Origin: Sphaerisporangium fuscum
GTDB lineage: Bacteria; Actinomycetota; Actinomycetes; Streptosporangiales; Streptosporangiaceae
Reading direction: 5' to 3'
Length of the DNA: 64,000 nt
Assembly (NCBI RefSeq): GCF_018531465.1
Contig: NZ_JAHDTF010000032.1
Span: forward strand, 1 to 64,000
Positions 19,510-28,277 of the stretch are shown piece by piece. Under the pieces are notes generated by a model that had not been told where the DNA came from, searched no databases, and saw only the letters and a program-made list of their open reading frames with translations. The position numbers and the translations under genes are program-made. The first letter of the stretch is position 1. Every line of letters starts with the position of its first letter.

Positions 19510-20817
19510 TCAGCCCGACAGGCGGATGGGGTTCACGATGTCGGCGTAGATCAGCAGGCTGCTCATCACCAGGAGCACCACCGCCATCGCGTACGTCAGC
19601 GGGAGCGCCTTGGCGATGTCGACGTGGCCGGGCATCGGCCGGCGCCGCACCCGGGCGTACCCGCGCTTGAGGCCCTCCCAGAGCGCGCCCGCGATCTGTC
19701 CGCCGTCGAGGGGCAGCAGCGGGATGAGGTTGAACAGGCCGATCGCGAGGTTGACGCCCGCGAGCAACTGGATCAGCCCGGCCACCTTGGTGGCCATCGG
19801 GGCCGAGGACGCGGCGATCTCGCCGCCGATGCGGCCCGCGCCGACGACGCTGATGGGACTGTTCAGGTCGCGTTCCTTGCCGCCGAAGGCGGCCTGCCAG
19901 ACCCCCACCAGCTTTTGGGGGAATCTCGCGATCGCCGCGGCGCTGCGCTGGGTGACGTCCCACATCACGCCCGCGACGTAGCCGGGCCCCTGTCGCTCGA
20001 GCACCATGACCGGGCTCACACCGAGGAAGCCGACCCCCTTGTCGATCTTGGTGGGGTCGTCGAGGGACTGACGGTCCTGGGCGATGAGGTTGGCGTTCAG
20101 CGTCATGGGCCGGCCGTCGCGCTCGATGCCGATGGTGACCGGGCCGGCGCCGTGGGAGCGGATGTACCGGGTGGCGTCCTCCCAGGAGCCCACCGGCCTG
20201 CCGTCGAAGGAGACGATCTTGTCCTTCGCCTGGAAGCCGGCCGTGGCCGCGGGGGTGAGCGGGTGCTTGGCGTCGCACTGCTGCCCCTTGGCCTGCTCGG
20301 CGACCGTCACCACGCACTTGGAGACCGACGCGACGACCGGCTTGGCGACCTCGACGCCGAAGCCCATCAGCACCACGGCGAACAGCAGGAAGGCCAGCAC
20401 GAAGTTCATCGCGGGGCCGCCGACGAAGATGATCACCCGTTGCCACCAGGGCTTGCGGTACAGGACGCGGTCCTCGTCGCCGGGCCGGACCTCCTCCAGG
20501 GAGGCCTGCCTGGCGCTCTCGATGAGCCCCTGCCACGGCCCGGTGGACATGGTGCGCAGCCGGTTGGGGGCGTCGCCGGACCTGGGCGGCAGCGGGCCGA
20601 TCATGCGGATGTAACCGCCGAGCGGGATCCACTTCACGCCGTACTCGGTCTCACCCCGGCGACGCGACCACAACGTGGGGCCGAAGCCCACCATGTACTG
20701 CGTGACCTTGACACCGAAGAGCTTGGCGGGCACCAGGTGGCCGAGCTCGTGCAGGCCGATGGAGATCATCATTCCGAGGAAGAAGATGAGAAACCCGGCC
20801 ACGACGAGCCAGCTCAT
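19510..20817 (-). CDS. RseP/Rip1-like M50 site-2 intramembrane metalloprotease
   Basis: Zinc protease that cleaves transmembrane anti-sigma factors or lipoprotein remnants within the membrane. The first helix carries ISIGLHELGHLV (HExxH), a PDZ domain covers the middle (about residues 190-280) and the last helices contain NLIPLLPLDGG with the third zinc ligand. 435 residues fits the family. ATG at 20817 with GGGGG 9 bases upstream was chosen over upstream in-frame codons because the first membrane segment follows directly. dxr and ispG, its common neighbours, are absent here. Confidence 0.93.
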   Translation of the reverse strand: MSWLVVAGFLIFFLGMMISIGLHELGHLVPAKLFGVKVTQYMVGFGPTLWSRRRGETEYGVKWIPLGGYIRMIGPLPPRSGDAPNRLRTMSTGPWQGLIESARQASLEEVRPGDEDRVLYRKPWWQRVIIFVGGPAMNFVLAFLLFAVVLMGFGVEVAKPVVASVSKCVVTVAEQAKGQQCDAKHPLTPAATAGFQAKDKIVSFDGRPVGSWEDATRYIRSHGAGPVTIGIERDGRPMTLNANLIAQDRQSLDDPTKIDKGVGFLGVSPVMVLERQGPGYVAGVMWDVTQRSAAAIARFPQKLVGVWQAAFGGKERDLNSPISVVGAGRIGGEIAASSAPMATKVAGLIQLLAGVNLAIGLFNLIPLLPLDGGQIAGALWEGLKRGYARVRRRPMPGHVDIAKALPLTYAMAVVLLVMSSLLIYADIVNPIRLSG

Positions 20818-21065
20818 ATGTGCTACCCCCACCTGCGGAGAAGAGGACGGGCGTTTACATTGCCCCCTCCGAGCGTAACCGAACCTGGCGAGGACTCCGG
20901 CCGTGTCGCCGAATCGGCCGGCAACGACCAACCTACGACTTCACTTGCGCGTCATGGATCTAATCGGGAAACTGCATTGACGGTTAGCAATCATGCAGAC
21001 ACCGTGGGATATGAGCGGGCAATGCGCCATTTGCCCGAGCTGTTACAAGGTCATAAGGGAGCACC

Positions 21066-21671
21066 TTGATACGCATCCTGGTCGCCGAGCATCTCCCGCT
21101 GGTACGCAGAGGCCTTGTGGCATCGCTGAACGCCGAGAAGGATCTCATGGTGGTCGCCGACGTCGCCTCGGGCGAGTACATCGTGCCGGCGACCCTGGAG
21201 CTCGAGCCGGATGTGGCCGTGGTCGACGTCGACCTGCCCGACGTCGACGGCCTCACCGCCGCCGCGCGCCTGCACGAGAAGGCTCCCCGATGCAGGGTGC
21301 TGCTGCTGTCGGCCCAGCCGAACCCCGGCCAGCTCAGGAGGGCCTTCGCCGCCCACGCCCTCGGGTTCCTCAGCATCGACGTGGCGCCCGAGCACGTCGC
21401 CGACGGCATCCGCCGGGTCGCCGCCGGCCGCAAGGCCGTCGACTCCGACCTGGCCATCGCGGCGCTGACCTCGGCGGACAACCCGCTCACGCCTCGCGAG
21501 ATCGACGTGCTGCGCGTCGCCGCGCAGGGGGCGGGCTCCAAGGAGATCGCCGCGAAGTTATACCTGTCCGTCGGAACGGTCCGAAACCACCTGTCGCGCA
21601 TCATCTACAAGACCGGCGCGCGCAACCGGCTGGAGGCGGTGCGCATCGCCGTGGAGGCGGGCTGGCTGTGA
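21066..21671 (+). CDS. orphan LuxR/NarL-type response regulator with degenerate receiver
   Basis: 201 residues: receiver domain (1-115) and a LuxR helix-turn-helix (LTPREIDVLRVAAQG ... SVGTVRNHLSRI, about 138-190). It resembles the DesR-like group. The phospho-acceptor Asp is present in VVDVDLPDVDG, but the usual acidic pair reads AEH (second acid lost) and the conserved Lys of GFLLKD is Ile (GFLSID), so phosphorylation signalling is doubtful. TTG at 21066 with AAGGGAG 5 bases upstream is the start. A TTA leucine codon at 21558-21560, within the DNA-binding domain, would make translation depend on the bldA-type tRNA. No histidine kinase is adjacent. Confidence 0.88.
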   Translation: MIRILVAEHLPLVRRGLVASLNAEKDLMVVADVASGEYIVPATLELEPDVAVVDVDLPDVDGLTAAARLHEKAPRCRVLLLSAQPNPGQLRRAFAAHALGFLSIDVAPEHVADGIRRVAAGRKAVDSDLAIAALTSADNPLTPREIDVLRVAAQGAGSKEIAAKLYLSVGTVRNHLSRIIYKTGARNRLEAVRIAVEAGWL

Positions 21672-21680
21672 GCGGGCCGG

Positions 21681-22799
21681 TCAGGGACGCCAGATGAGGA
21701 TCAGCGCGCAGTCGTCGTTGTGGCCGGCGGACATGGAGTTGACCAGTGGCCTGGCTCCGGTGAGGAAGCCCGTCGGCACCAGCCGCTCCGCCTCCCCGAG
21801 GAGCCGGTCGAGGCCGGAGTCGATGTCGCGGCCCGGCTGCTCGATGAGCCCGTCGGTGTAGAGCATCAGGGCGTCGCCCTTGCGGAGGACGCCGCTGTCG
21901 GGCTCGCAGTGCAGGTCGGGGACGACGCCCAGCACGACGCCCTTGGCGGCCGACACCTGCCAGGTGCCCGTGCCCGCGTCGAACTTCACCACCGGAGGGT
22001 GCCCGGCCGAGGTGATCTCGTAGGCCCCGGTGGACAGGTCGAGCCGCAGGTGGACGGCCGTGACGAACCCCTCCCCCTCGGGCTGCCGGTGGAGGTAGGC
22101 GTTGCAGGCGGGCAGGAAGGACTCCACGGACCCGAGCAGGCCGCCGAAGGTGCCCGACAGCATCAGCGCGCGGGTGCCGGCGTCGACCCCCTTGCCGGAC
22201 ACGTCGACCAGCGCGACCTCGAGGATGTCGTCGCGGCGGATCGAGACGAGGAAGTCGCCGCCGAACGACGAGCCGCCCGCCTGCTTGAGCACGACCTTGG
22301 AGCCCCACTCCTTGGCCGGCAGGGGCGGCAGCTCGCCCTGGCGCTTGAGGCGGTCGCGGAGCTCCAGGAGCATGGCGTCGCCGCGCAGGCCCTGGACGCC
22401 GAGCTTGCCGCGGGTGCGCGCCATCAGGAACGCGAGCACCGTGGTGAAGCCGATGGTCACCAGCAGGCCGGGCCCGACCGAGCGCACGCCGAGGACGACC
22501 GCGATGTACAGCAGGGCCGCCGCGACCGCGCCGACCAGGACCGCCAGGCTGCGCATGCGCAGCTGGAGCCCTCCGACCAGGGTGACCAGGATGAACAGGC
22601 TCGGCGAGAACCAGTCGGTGGAGACCCTGGCGGCGAGGCCGCCGAGCAGCAGGGTGAGGACGCTCAGGGTGATCAGAAGGTTCCGGTCGCGCGCCAAGGG
22701 GCCCCTGCGCAGGAATCGCACGATCGGCACCAGGAAGGGGATGCGCACCAGGATCGCGCGGAGCCGCGGGGGGATCAGCGGCGCCGGACGGGAACTCAT
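21681..22799 (-). CDS. membrane-anchored SpoIIE-type PP2C serine phosphatase
   Basis: 372 residues: four or so membrane segments in the first 130 residues, a short linker, then a PP2C/SpoIIE domain with GGDFLVSIR, ALVDVSGKGVDAG, TSAGHPPVV, LYTDGLIEQPGRD and the C-terminal GHNDDCALILI. The metal-binding aspartates are all present, so it should be active. Such phosphatases dephosphorylate anti-anti-sigma factors. ATG at 22799. It is convergent with the degenerate response regulator (9 bases between stops), and a RsbW-like ATPase lies 10 kb away; a link is speculative. Confidence 0.92.
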   Translation of the reverse strand: MSSRPAPLIPPRLRAILVRIPFLVPIVRFLRRGPLARDRNLLITLSVLTLLLGGLAARVSTDWFSPSLFILVTLVGGLQLRMRSLAVLVGAVAAALLYIAVVLGVRSVGPGLLVTIGFTTVLAFLMARTRGKLGVQGLRGDAMLLELRDRLKRQGELPPLPAKEWGSKVVLKQAGGSSFGGDFLVSIRRDDILEVALVDVSGKGVDAGTRALMLSGTFGGLLGSVESFLPACNAYLHRQPEGEGFVTAVHLRLDLSTGAYEITSAGHPPVVKFDAGTGTWQVSAAKGVVLGVVPDLHCEPDSGVLRKGDALMLYTDGLIEQPGRDIDSGLDRLLGEAERLVPTGFLTGARPLVNSMSAGHNDDCALILIWRP

Positions 22800-22919
22800 G
22801 ATGGACCTGACTCTATCTGCCCATCTGCACTTTAGGCAGCCGACTTGACCAACACCTTGATCATTAAACGGGGGATATTAGGTGGCCGATCCGGTTTGCC
22901 CGGTCCTAGCGTTAATCGA

Positions 22920-24173
22920 ATGAACGACGAACCAAGCTTGCGGCTGAACACGGTCATCCGGCCCATAAAGGAGTCGGAGTGGCCCGAGCGGATCGAGATG
23001 CACGAGGAGGCCTTCGCCCAGGACCTCCGGCCGTCACAGGTCGCCAGGTACACGGCGCTGACCGAGTTCGACCGCACCCTCGGCGCCTTCGACGGTGACC
23101 GGCTGGTGGGCGTCACGCAGGGGCTGAGCTTCACGATGACGGTCCCGGGCGGGCCGCGGCCCGTCTGCGGCGTGACGGGGGTCGGCGTGCTCCCCTCTCA
23201 CCGGCGCCGGGGCATCCTGTCCTCTCTGATGCGCCGCCAGCTGGCCGACCTCCACGAGAGCGGCGAGGCGGTGGCCGCGCTGTACGCCTCCGAGGGCGCC
23301 ATCTACGGCCGCTTCGGCTACGGCAGGGCCGTCGACAACTTCTTCTTCCGTATCCCGAAGCGCGGGGCGCGTCTGGCCCCCCACGCGCCGTCCGACCCCT
23401 CGCTCCGGCTGCGCGTGACCAGGCCGGCGGCGGCGCGGGCCGACCTCGAGAAGGTCTTCGACGCGGTGCTGCCGACCCGGCCCGGCCTGTACGCCCGCGG
23501 CCCGGAGATCTGGGCCGGGGTGCTGGCCGACGAGGAGGACGGGCGGAGCGGTGCCACCTCGCTGCGCTGCGTGGTGGCGGAGGACGACGCGGGCCCGCGC
23601 GGGTACGCCCTCTTCCGCCTCAGGCCCGGCTTCACCGACCATGACCTGCCCGACGGCGAGGTACGGCTGATCGACCTGTTCGGCCTGGACCCGGCGGCGT
23701 ACGCCCTGCTGTGGCGGCACCTGCTCGAGCGTGACCTGTGCTCGCTGGTGTTCGCCGGCAACCGCCCGGTCGACGACCCGATCATGCACCTGCTCGCCGA
23801 GCCGCGGCTGCTCAACGCGGGCTGGCTCGACGAGATGTGGGTGCGGGTGGTCGACGTGGAGCGGGCGCTGCCCGAACGGGCGTACTCCGCCCCGGTGGAC
23901 GTCGTGATCGAGGTCGAGGACGACGTGTGCCCGTGGAACGCCGGACGCTGGCGGCTGTCGGCGGACGCCGAGGGCGCGACCTGCGTGCGCACGGACGCCC
24001 CCGCCGACCTGGCGCTCCCGGTCAGCGTGCTCGGCGCGGCCTACCTCGGCGGACGGCCGCTCGGAAGCTATGTGTCGGCGGGTGTCGTCCGCGAGACGCG
24101 GCCCGGCGCGGTGCGCGCGCTCTCGGCCGCCATGTCCTGGGAGACCACGCCCTGGGGTGGACTGGTCTTCTGA
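22920..24173 (+). CDS. Eis-like GNAT N-acetyltransferase
   Basis: 417-residue three-domain acetyltransferase of the Eis type: an N-terminal GNAT fold with the acetyl-CoA loop VGVLPSHRRRGILSSLM, a second GNAT-like region and a C-terminal SCP2-like domain ending in ETTPWGGLVF. Eis proteins acetylate multiple amines, including aminoglycosides and peptides; the natural substrate is unknown. ATG at 22920 lacks a ribosome binding site but TAGCGT lies 7 bases upstream, suggesting a leaderless message; the longer frame from 22845 is rejected. Isolated gene, divergent from the phosphatase. Confidence 0.9.
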   Translation: MNDEPSLRLNTVIRPIKESEWPERIEMHEEAFAQDLRPSQVARYTALTEFDRTLGAFDGDRLVGVTQGLSFTMTVPGGPRPVCGVTGVGVLPSHRRRGILSSLMRRQLADLHESGEAVAALYASEGAIYGRFGYGRAVDNFFFRIPKRGARLAPHAPSDPSLRLRVTRPAAARADLEKVFDAVLPTRPGLYARGPEIWAGVLADEEDGRSGATSLRCVVAEDDAGPRGYALFRLRPGFTDHDLPDGEVRLIDLFGLDPAAYALLWRHLLERDLCSLVFAGNRPVDDPIMHLLAEPRLLNAGWLDEMWVRVVDVERALPERAYSAPVDVVIEVEDDVCPWNAGRWRLSADAEGATCVRTDAPADLALPVSVLGAAYLGGRPLGSYVSAGVVRETRPGAVRALSAAMSWETTPWGGLVF

Positions 24174-24203
24174 CGGAGGCCGCCCGGAGCCTAGGATCTG
24201 GGC

Positions 24204-24410
24204 ATGGCCCTGCAGAGCTTGCAGATCACTGCGATCACGGCGATGCGGGCGCGGGACGTCTCGCGCCCGACCGCCGAACACCAGGAGGCGGCCGACCGCC
24301 GGCCCCTGCGCGACGAGGCCGCCCGTAAGGCGGAGCCGCCGCGCAGGGCCGAGCCCGCGCGTAAGGCGGAACCCCGGCGCAAGGCCGAGCCCCGGCGCCG
24401 TAAGAGCTAG
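24204..24410 (+). CDS. small basic protein with RKAEP repeats, function unknown
   Basis: 68-residue frame whose C-terminal half consists of a five-residue repeat (RKAEP/RRAEP, about five copies) ending in RRRKS. There is no ribosome binding site, but TAGGAT ends 6 bases before the ATG with TTCTGA 18 bases further up, consistent with a leaderless promoter. The tail would bind nucleic acid or another acidic surface. I recognise no family. It lies just downstream of the Eis-like gene and convergent with rpiB (7 bases between stops). Real but uncertain. Confidence 0.5.
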   Translation: MALQSLQITAITAMRARDVSRPTAEHQEAADRRPLRDEAARKAEPPRRAEPARKAEPRRKAEPRRRKS

Positions 24411-24417
24411 CCCGCCC

Positions 24418-24885
24418 CTACGGCAGGGGCGGGATCTCGCCGGTGGTCTCGTAGGCGGTGAGCTGGGAGATGCGCCGGGCGTGCCGCTCCTCGGCGGAGA
24501 ACTCGGTGCCGAGGAAGACCTCGACGAAGCGCGTGGCCTCCTCGACCGGGTGCATGCGCGCGCCGATGCTGATGACGTTGGCGTCGTTGTGCAGGCGGGC
24601 GAGCGAGGCGGTCTGCTCGCTCCAGGCCAGGGCGGCGCGGACGCCGCGCACCTTGTTGGCCGCGATCTGCTCGCCGTTGCCCGAGCCGCCGATGACCACT
24701 CCGAAGCTCCCGGGGTCCTGGGCGACGGCCTCGGCGGCCCGCAGCACGAAGGCCGGGTAGTCGTCCTCGGCGTCGTAGACGAAGGGACCGTGGTCGACCG
24801 CCTCGTGGCCGTGGTCTTTCAGCCAGGAGACGAGGTGGTTCTTCAGTTCGTAGCCCGCGTGGTCGGCGGCGATGTAGACGCGCAC
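24418..24885 (-). CDS. rpiB: ribose-5-phosphate isomerase B
   Basis: Pentose phosphate pathway isomerase of ribose-5- and ribulose-5-phosphate, 155 residues. Characteristic are AADHAGYELK near the start, GGSGNGEQIAANKVRGVRAA (residues about 69-88) and NDANVISIGAR. The Glu in GNGEQ replaces the catalytic Cys of the E. coli enzyme, as in the mycobacterial form. It is divergent from def, with 165 bases between. Confidence 0.95.
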   Translation of the reverse strand: MRVYIAADHAGYELKNHLVSWLKDHGHEAVDHGPFVYDAEDDYPAFVLRAAEAVAQDPGSFGVVIGGSGNGEQIAANKVRGVRAALAWSEQTASLARLHNDANVISIGARMHPVEEATRFVEVFLGTEFSAEERHARRISQLTAYETTGEIPPLP

Positions 24886-25050
24886 CGGGCCATTCTCGCA
24901 GCCTCCCGCACCGAGGGTCCATTCGGGCGCGCCACGCGGGCCGTGGGGCGGAGGGAAGCGCGCCGACGCCGGTGGTGAAGGGTCACGAGTGGGGCGCGTT
25001 CCGTTACAGTAATAGGCGCATCGGCACCTGACCCCTTACTGGAGAGCTCC

Positions 25051-25539
25051 ATGCGTGAGATCCGCGTGATCGGTGACCCCGTCCTGCGCACCCCCACCGA
25101 GCCGATCAGCGAGTTCGACAGGGATCTTCGGCGGCTCATCGACGAGATGATGGAGTCGATGTACGCCGCCGACGGCGTCGGCCTCGCCGCGCCCCAGATC
25201 GGCGTGTCCAAGAAGCTGTTCGTGTACGACGTCAACGGGCGCAAGGGGCACGTCGTCAACCCCGAGCTCACGATCGACGACCCCGAGGAGGTCCTCGACG
25301 AGGAGGGGTGCCTGTCGGTGCCGGGCCGCGACACCGGCAAGCCGCTGTACGCCCCGACACCGCGCGCGGCGGGGGTGAGCGTGCGGGGGTTCGACCGGCT
25401 CGGCCGTCCCGTGCGGCTGAAGGCCCGTGGCCTGCTCGCCCGCTGCTTCCAGCATGAGTACGACCACCTGGAAGGCACGCTCTACATCGACCGCCTGTCC
25501 AAGGAGGCCGCCCGCAAGATCCTCCTGCAGGCGCCCTGA
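25051..25539 (+). CDS. def: peptide deformylase
   Basis: Metalloenzyme that removes the formyl group from nascent proteins, 162 residues. All three motifs are present: GVGLAAPQIG (about residues 46-55), EEGCLSVPG (zinc Cys) and QHEYDHLEG (HExxH). ATG at 25051 follows GGAGAGCTCC. The upstream region holds TACAGT as a possible -10. A short hydrophobic gene lies convergent, 7 bases after the stop. No methionyl-tRNA formyltransferase gene is next to it. Confidence 0.96.
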   Translation: MREIRVIGDPVLRTPTEPISEFDRDLRRLIDEMMESMYAADGVGLAAPQIGVSKKLFVYDVNGRKGHVVNPELTIDDPEEVLDEEGCLSVPGRDTGKPLYAPTPRAAGVSVRGFDRLGRPVRLKARGLLARCFQHEYDHLEGTLYIDRLSKEAARKILLQAP

Positions 25540-25546
25540 GCCCTCG

Positions 25547-25987
25547 TCAGGCCACCCGGCGCGCCCTAGGCAGCAGGTGGCGGGCCTTGACCAGAGGCCG
25601 GACGGCCAGGGCGAGGCCCACCAGCAGCATCAGCGCCACGAACACCCACTCGTTGGAGCCGCCCGGGCCGTACACATGGCCCCGGCGGCCGGTGTCGAAC
25701 GCCGGGGAGGTGGCGCCGGCCGTGAACGTGTCGCGCTCGCTGCCGTAGAAGGCGATGCCGCGGCGTACGAGCCTGGAGTCACCCGACCGGAAGGTGCCGA
25801 GCCAGGAGCACTGCTCGTGGCCGGGGTGCTGCACGCACTCCAGCCGCTCGGCCGTGAAGGTGCCCTGGACGCCGTCGCCGCGCAGGGCGGCCAGCGCGGG
25901 CCCGGTGTTCGGCGCGGCCAGCAGGATCAGGAGCAGCCCACCGACGGCCAGGGCGATGTCGAACATCCCGACCCGGCGGACCCGCAC
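25547..25987 (-). CDS. membrane protein with two transmembrane segments, unknown function
   Basis: 146 residues with an N-terminal membrane helix (MFDIALAVGGLLLILLAAP), an extracytoplasmic middle of about 75 residues containing two cysteines (CVQHPGHEQC) that could form a disulfide, and a C-terminal helix (WVFVALMLLVGLALAV) followed by a basic tail. GTG at 25987 with GGAAGAGG upstream is chosen; the frame is open further. I recognise no named family. It is just downstream of the aldehyde dehydrogenase on the minus strand (28 bases) and may be co-transcribed. Confidence 0.7.
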   Translation of the reverse strand: MRVRRVGMFDIALAVGGLLLILLAAPNTGPALAALRGDGVQGTFTAERLECVQHPGHEQCSWLGTFRSGDSRLVRRGIAFYGSERDTFTAGATSPAFDTGRRGHVYGPGGSNEWVFVALMLLVGLALAVRPLVKARHLLPRARRVA

Positions 25988-26015
25988 GCCTGCCTCTTCC
26001 AACGACGTCTCCCGG

Positions 26016-27422
26016 CTAGAACTGCAGCGACTTGATCTCCAGGTATTCGTCGAGCCCGAACTCTCCGAGTTCACGGCCGATCCCCGACTGCTTGTACCCC
26101 CCGAAGGGCGCCGAGGGGTTGAACCGGCCGCCGTTGATCGTCACCTGTCCGGTGCGCAGCCTGCGCGCCACCGTCACGGCCTCCTCCTCGGTGGCGGCCC
26201 ACACCGCGCCCGCCAGGCCGTACGGCGTGCCGTTGGCGATGTCGACGGCCTCGTCGGCCGAGGTGTAGGGCACGATCGACAGCACGGGGCCGAAAATCTC
26301 CTCCTGCTCGATGGCCATACCCGGCGCCACGCCGGCGAAGACGGTGGGCTCGACGTAGAAGCCGCGCTCCAACGGACGGTCGCCGCCGCCCGCGACCAGC
26401 CGCGCGCCCTCCTCCTGCCCGCGGTTGATGTAACGGACGACGCGGTCGCGCTGGAGGGCCGACACCAGCGGGCCCAGGCGCGTGGCCGGGTCAAAGGGGT
26501 CGCCGATGGTGTAGGTGGAGGCGGCCTCGACCGACAGCTTGACCGCCTCGTCGTACTGGTCGCGGTGGACGAGCATGCGGGTCCAGGCGGAGCAGGTCTG
26601 GCCGGAGTTGAGGAACGCGTTGGCCACGCCGGCCTTCACGGCGGCCCGGAGGTCGGCGCTGGGGAGGATGACGTTCGCGGACTTGCCGCCGAGCTCCAGG
26701 GCGACGCGTTTGACGGTCTCGGCGGCGAGGGCGGCGACCCGCCTGCCGGCGCGGGTGGAACCGGTGAAGGAGACCATGTCGACGTCGGGGTGACCGGCGA
26801 TGGCCTCGCCGACGACGGGGCCGTGCCCGCTCACCATGTTGAAGACCCCCGGGGGCAGGCCCACCTCGTGGAAGATCTCCGCCAGCGCGTAGGCCGCGAG
26901 CGGGGCGACCTCACTCGGCTTGAGCACGACGGTGCACCCCGCGGCGAGCGCCGGCCCCACCTTGCACAGGACCTGGTGGAGGGGATAGTTCCACGGCGTG
27001 ATGGCCCCGACGACGCCGGCGGGCTCGCGCAGTATGAGGGAGTTGCCGAGGCGGTGCCCGGCCTCGGCCCGCTCCTCGGCGAGCCGGGCGTACTCCGCCA
27101 GCACTCCGGCGGGCATCAGGGTCTGCACCTTCAGCGCCACGGAGTACGGCGCGCCCATGTCGACGGCGATGGTGCGGGCCACGTCCTCGGCACGGGACTC
27201 GAGCAGCTCGGCCGCGGCGGCGAGGAACCTGCCGCGCTCGGCCGGGGCCGTGGCCGACCAGGCCGGGAAGGCCGCGCGTGCCGCGGAGACGGCCCGGTCG
27301 ACGTCCCCGGCCGAACCGGCGGGCACGCGGTCGACGACCTCCTCGGTCGCGGGGTTGACGACGTCGACGCCGTCACCGGAGGAGGACGGGACCCAGGCTC
27401 CATGCACGTAGAGCTGTCGCAT
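26016..27422 (-). CDS. aldehyde dehydrogenase family protein
   Basis: NAD(P)-dependent oxidation of an aldehyde to its acid; 468 residues. Visible are [20 protein letters not shown] (cofactor-binding), the general base Glu in ALELGGKSA, and the nucleophile Cys in [12 protein letters not shown] (about residues 283-284). Substrate cannot be told. ATG at 27422 was preferred to the upstream in-frame TTG because GAGGA stands 9 bases before it. A TetR-type operator in the promoter suggests repression by an unlinked regulator. Confidence 0.93.
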   Translation of the reverse strand: MRQLYVHGAWVPSSSGDGVDVVNPATEEVVDRVPAGSAGDVDRAVSAARAAFPAWSATAPAERGRFLAAAAELLESRAEDVARTIAVDMGAPYSVALKVQTLMPAGVLAEYARLAEERAEAGHRLGNSLILREPAGVVGAITPWNYPLHQVLCKVGPALAAGCTVVLKPSEVAPLAAYALAEIFHEVGLPPGVFNMVSGHGPVVGEAIAGHPDVDMVSFTGSTRAGRRVAALAAETVKRVALELGGKSANVILPSADLRAAVKAGVANAFLNSGQTCSAWTRMLVHRDQYDEAVKLSVEAASTYTIGDPFDPATRLGPLVSALQRDRVVRYINRGQEEGARLVAGGGDRPLERGFYVEPTVFAGVAPGMAIEQEEIFGPVLSIVPYTSADEAVDIANGTPYGLAGAVWAATEEEAVTVARRLRTGQVTINGGRFNPSAPFGGYKQSGIGRELGEFGLDEYLEIKSLQF

Positions 27423-27558
27423 GACCTTCAATCCTCGGGGCGCGGCTCGGGGGGCGGCGAGGATCGCGGGCCCCGGGCGGCGGTGTCCGCCGCCCGGGGG
27501 TCGCGGGTCCGATGGATGTGGTGCCGCGCGGTCGCCGGCATCCTGTCGCCTTATCGAC

Positions 27559-27572
27559 TGACAGTACGGTCA
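27559..27572 (-). promoter_or_regulatory. TetR-type operator upstream of the aldehyde dehydrogenase gene
   Basis: TGACAGTACGGTCA is an inverted repeat of the form TGAC-N-GTAC-N-GTCA, the shape of many actinobacterial TetR operators. It overlaps TTGACC, a probable -35, about 135 bases upstream of the aldehyde dehydrogenase start. No TetR gene is in the neighbourhood. Confidence 0.5.
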
Positions 27573-27629
27573 AATGAGCGGTACGGCTTGAGTTGACCAT
27601 GGTGACCGGGTGTGCCGCAACCTTCGCCG

Positions 27630-28277
27630 TTAGTCGAAGATCGGTTCGCGGGTGCGGGAGCGCTTCAGTTCGAAGAAACCGTCGGTTCCGGCCACCAGCA
27701 GGACGCCGTCCCACAGCTTCCCGGCGTCCTCGCCCTTGGGGGCGGGCGAGATGACCGGGCCGAAGAAGGCCACGCCGCCGACCGAGATCACCGGCGTGCC
27801 GACCTCCTGGCCGACCAGGTCGATCCCGTTGCTGTGCGAGGCCCGGATGGCGGCGTCGTACTCGGTGGACTCGGTGGCGGCCACCAGGGCGGGGTCGAGC
27901 CCGGCGGCCTCCAGGGCCTCGGAGAGCACTTCGCGGATGGCCGCGACCCCGTCGAACTCCTGCTCGGAGCCCGTGGGCTTCAGCCGCCTCTGGTTGTGGA
28001 TGCGGAGGCCGACGTGGGTGTAGAGGTCGCCGAGGACGTCCTCGCCGTACTTTTCGGCGGCCGCCTGCAGCACGCGGACCGGCAGCATGGCGTTCTTGAG
28101 GCCCTCGCGGTATTCCGCGGGGATGTCCTTGTCCTCGTTGAGGACGAAGAGGCTCATGATGTGCCAGCGCGGCTCGATGGGCCGTACGGCCCGCACCTCC
28201 AGGAGCCATCGGGACGTCATCCAGGCCCAGGGGCAGAGGGGGTCGAACCAGAAGTCCACCGGGGTTCGTTCAGTCAT
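27630..28277 (-). CDS. DsbA-fold mycothiol-dependent nitroreductase homologue (Rv2466c-like)
   Basis: Thioredoxin-fold oxidoreductase of 215 residues. It matches mycobacterial Rv2466c through VDFWFDPLCPW, LRIHNQ, GTPVISVGGVAFFGPV and the C-terminal FFELKRSRTREP. In Rv2466c the active site is CPWC; here it reads CPWA, so only the nucleophilic cysteine remains, implying a monothiol mechanism with mycothiol. ATG at 28277 with GAGGAAG upstream is preferred over the longer frame. Assignment is from family recall. Confidence 0.88.
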   Translation of the reverse strand: MTERTPVDFWFDPLCPWAWMTSRWLLEVRAVRPIEPRWHIMSLFVLNEDKDIPAEYREGLKNAMLPVRVLQAAAEKYGEDVLGDLYTHVGLRIHNQRRLKPTGSEQEFDGVAAIREVLSEALEAAGLDPALVAATESTEYDAAIRASHSNGIDLVGQEVGTPVISVGGVAFFGPVISPAPKGEDAGKLWDGVLLVAGTDGFFELKRSRTREPIFD

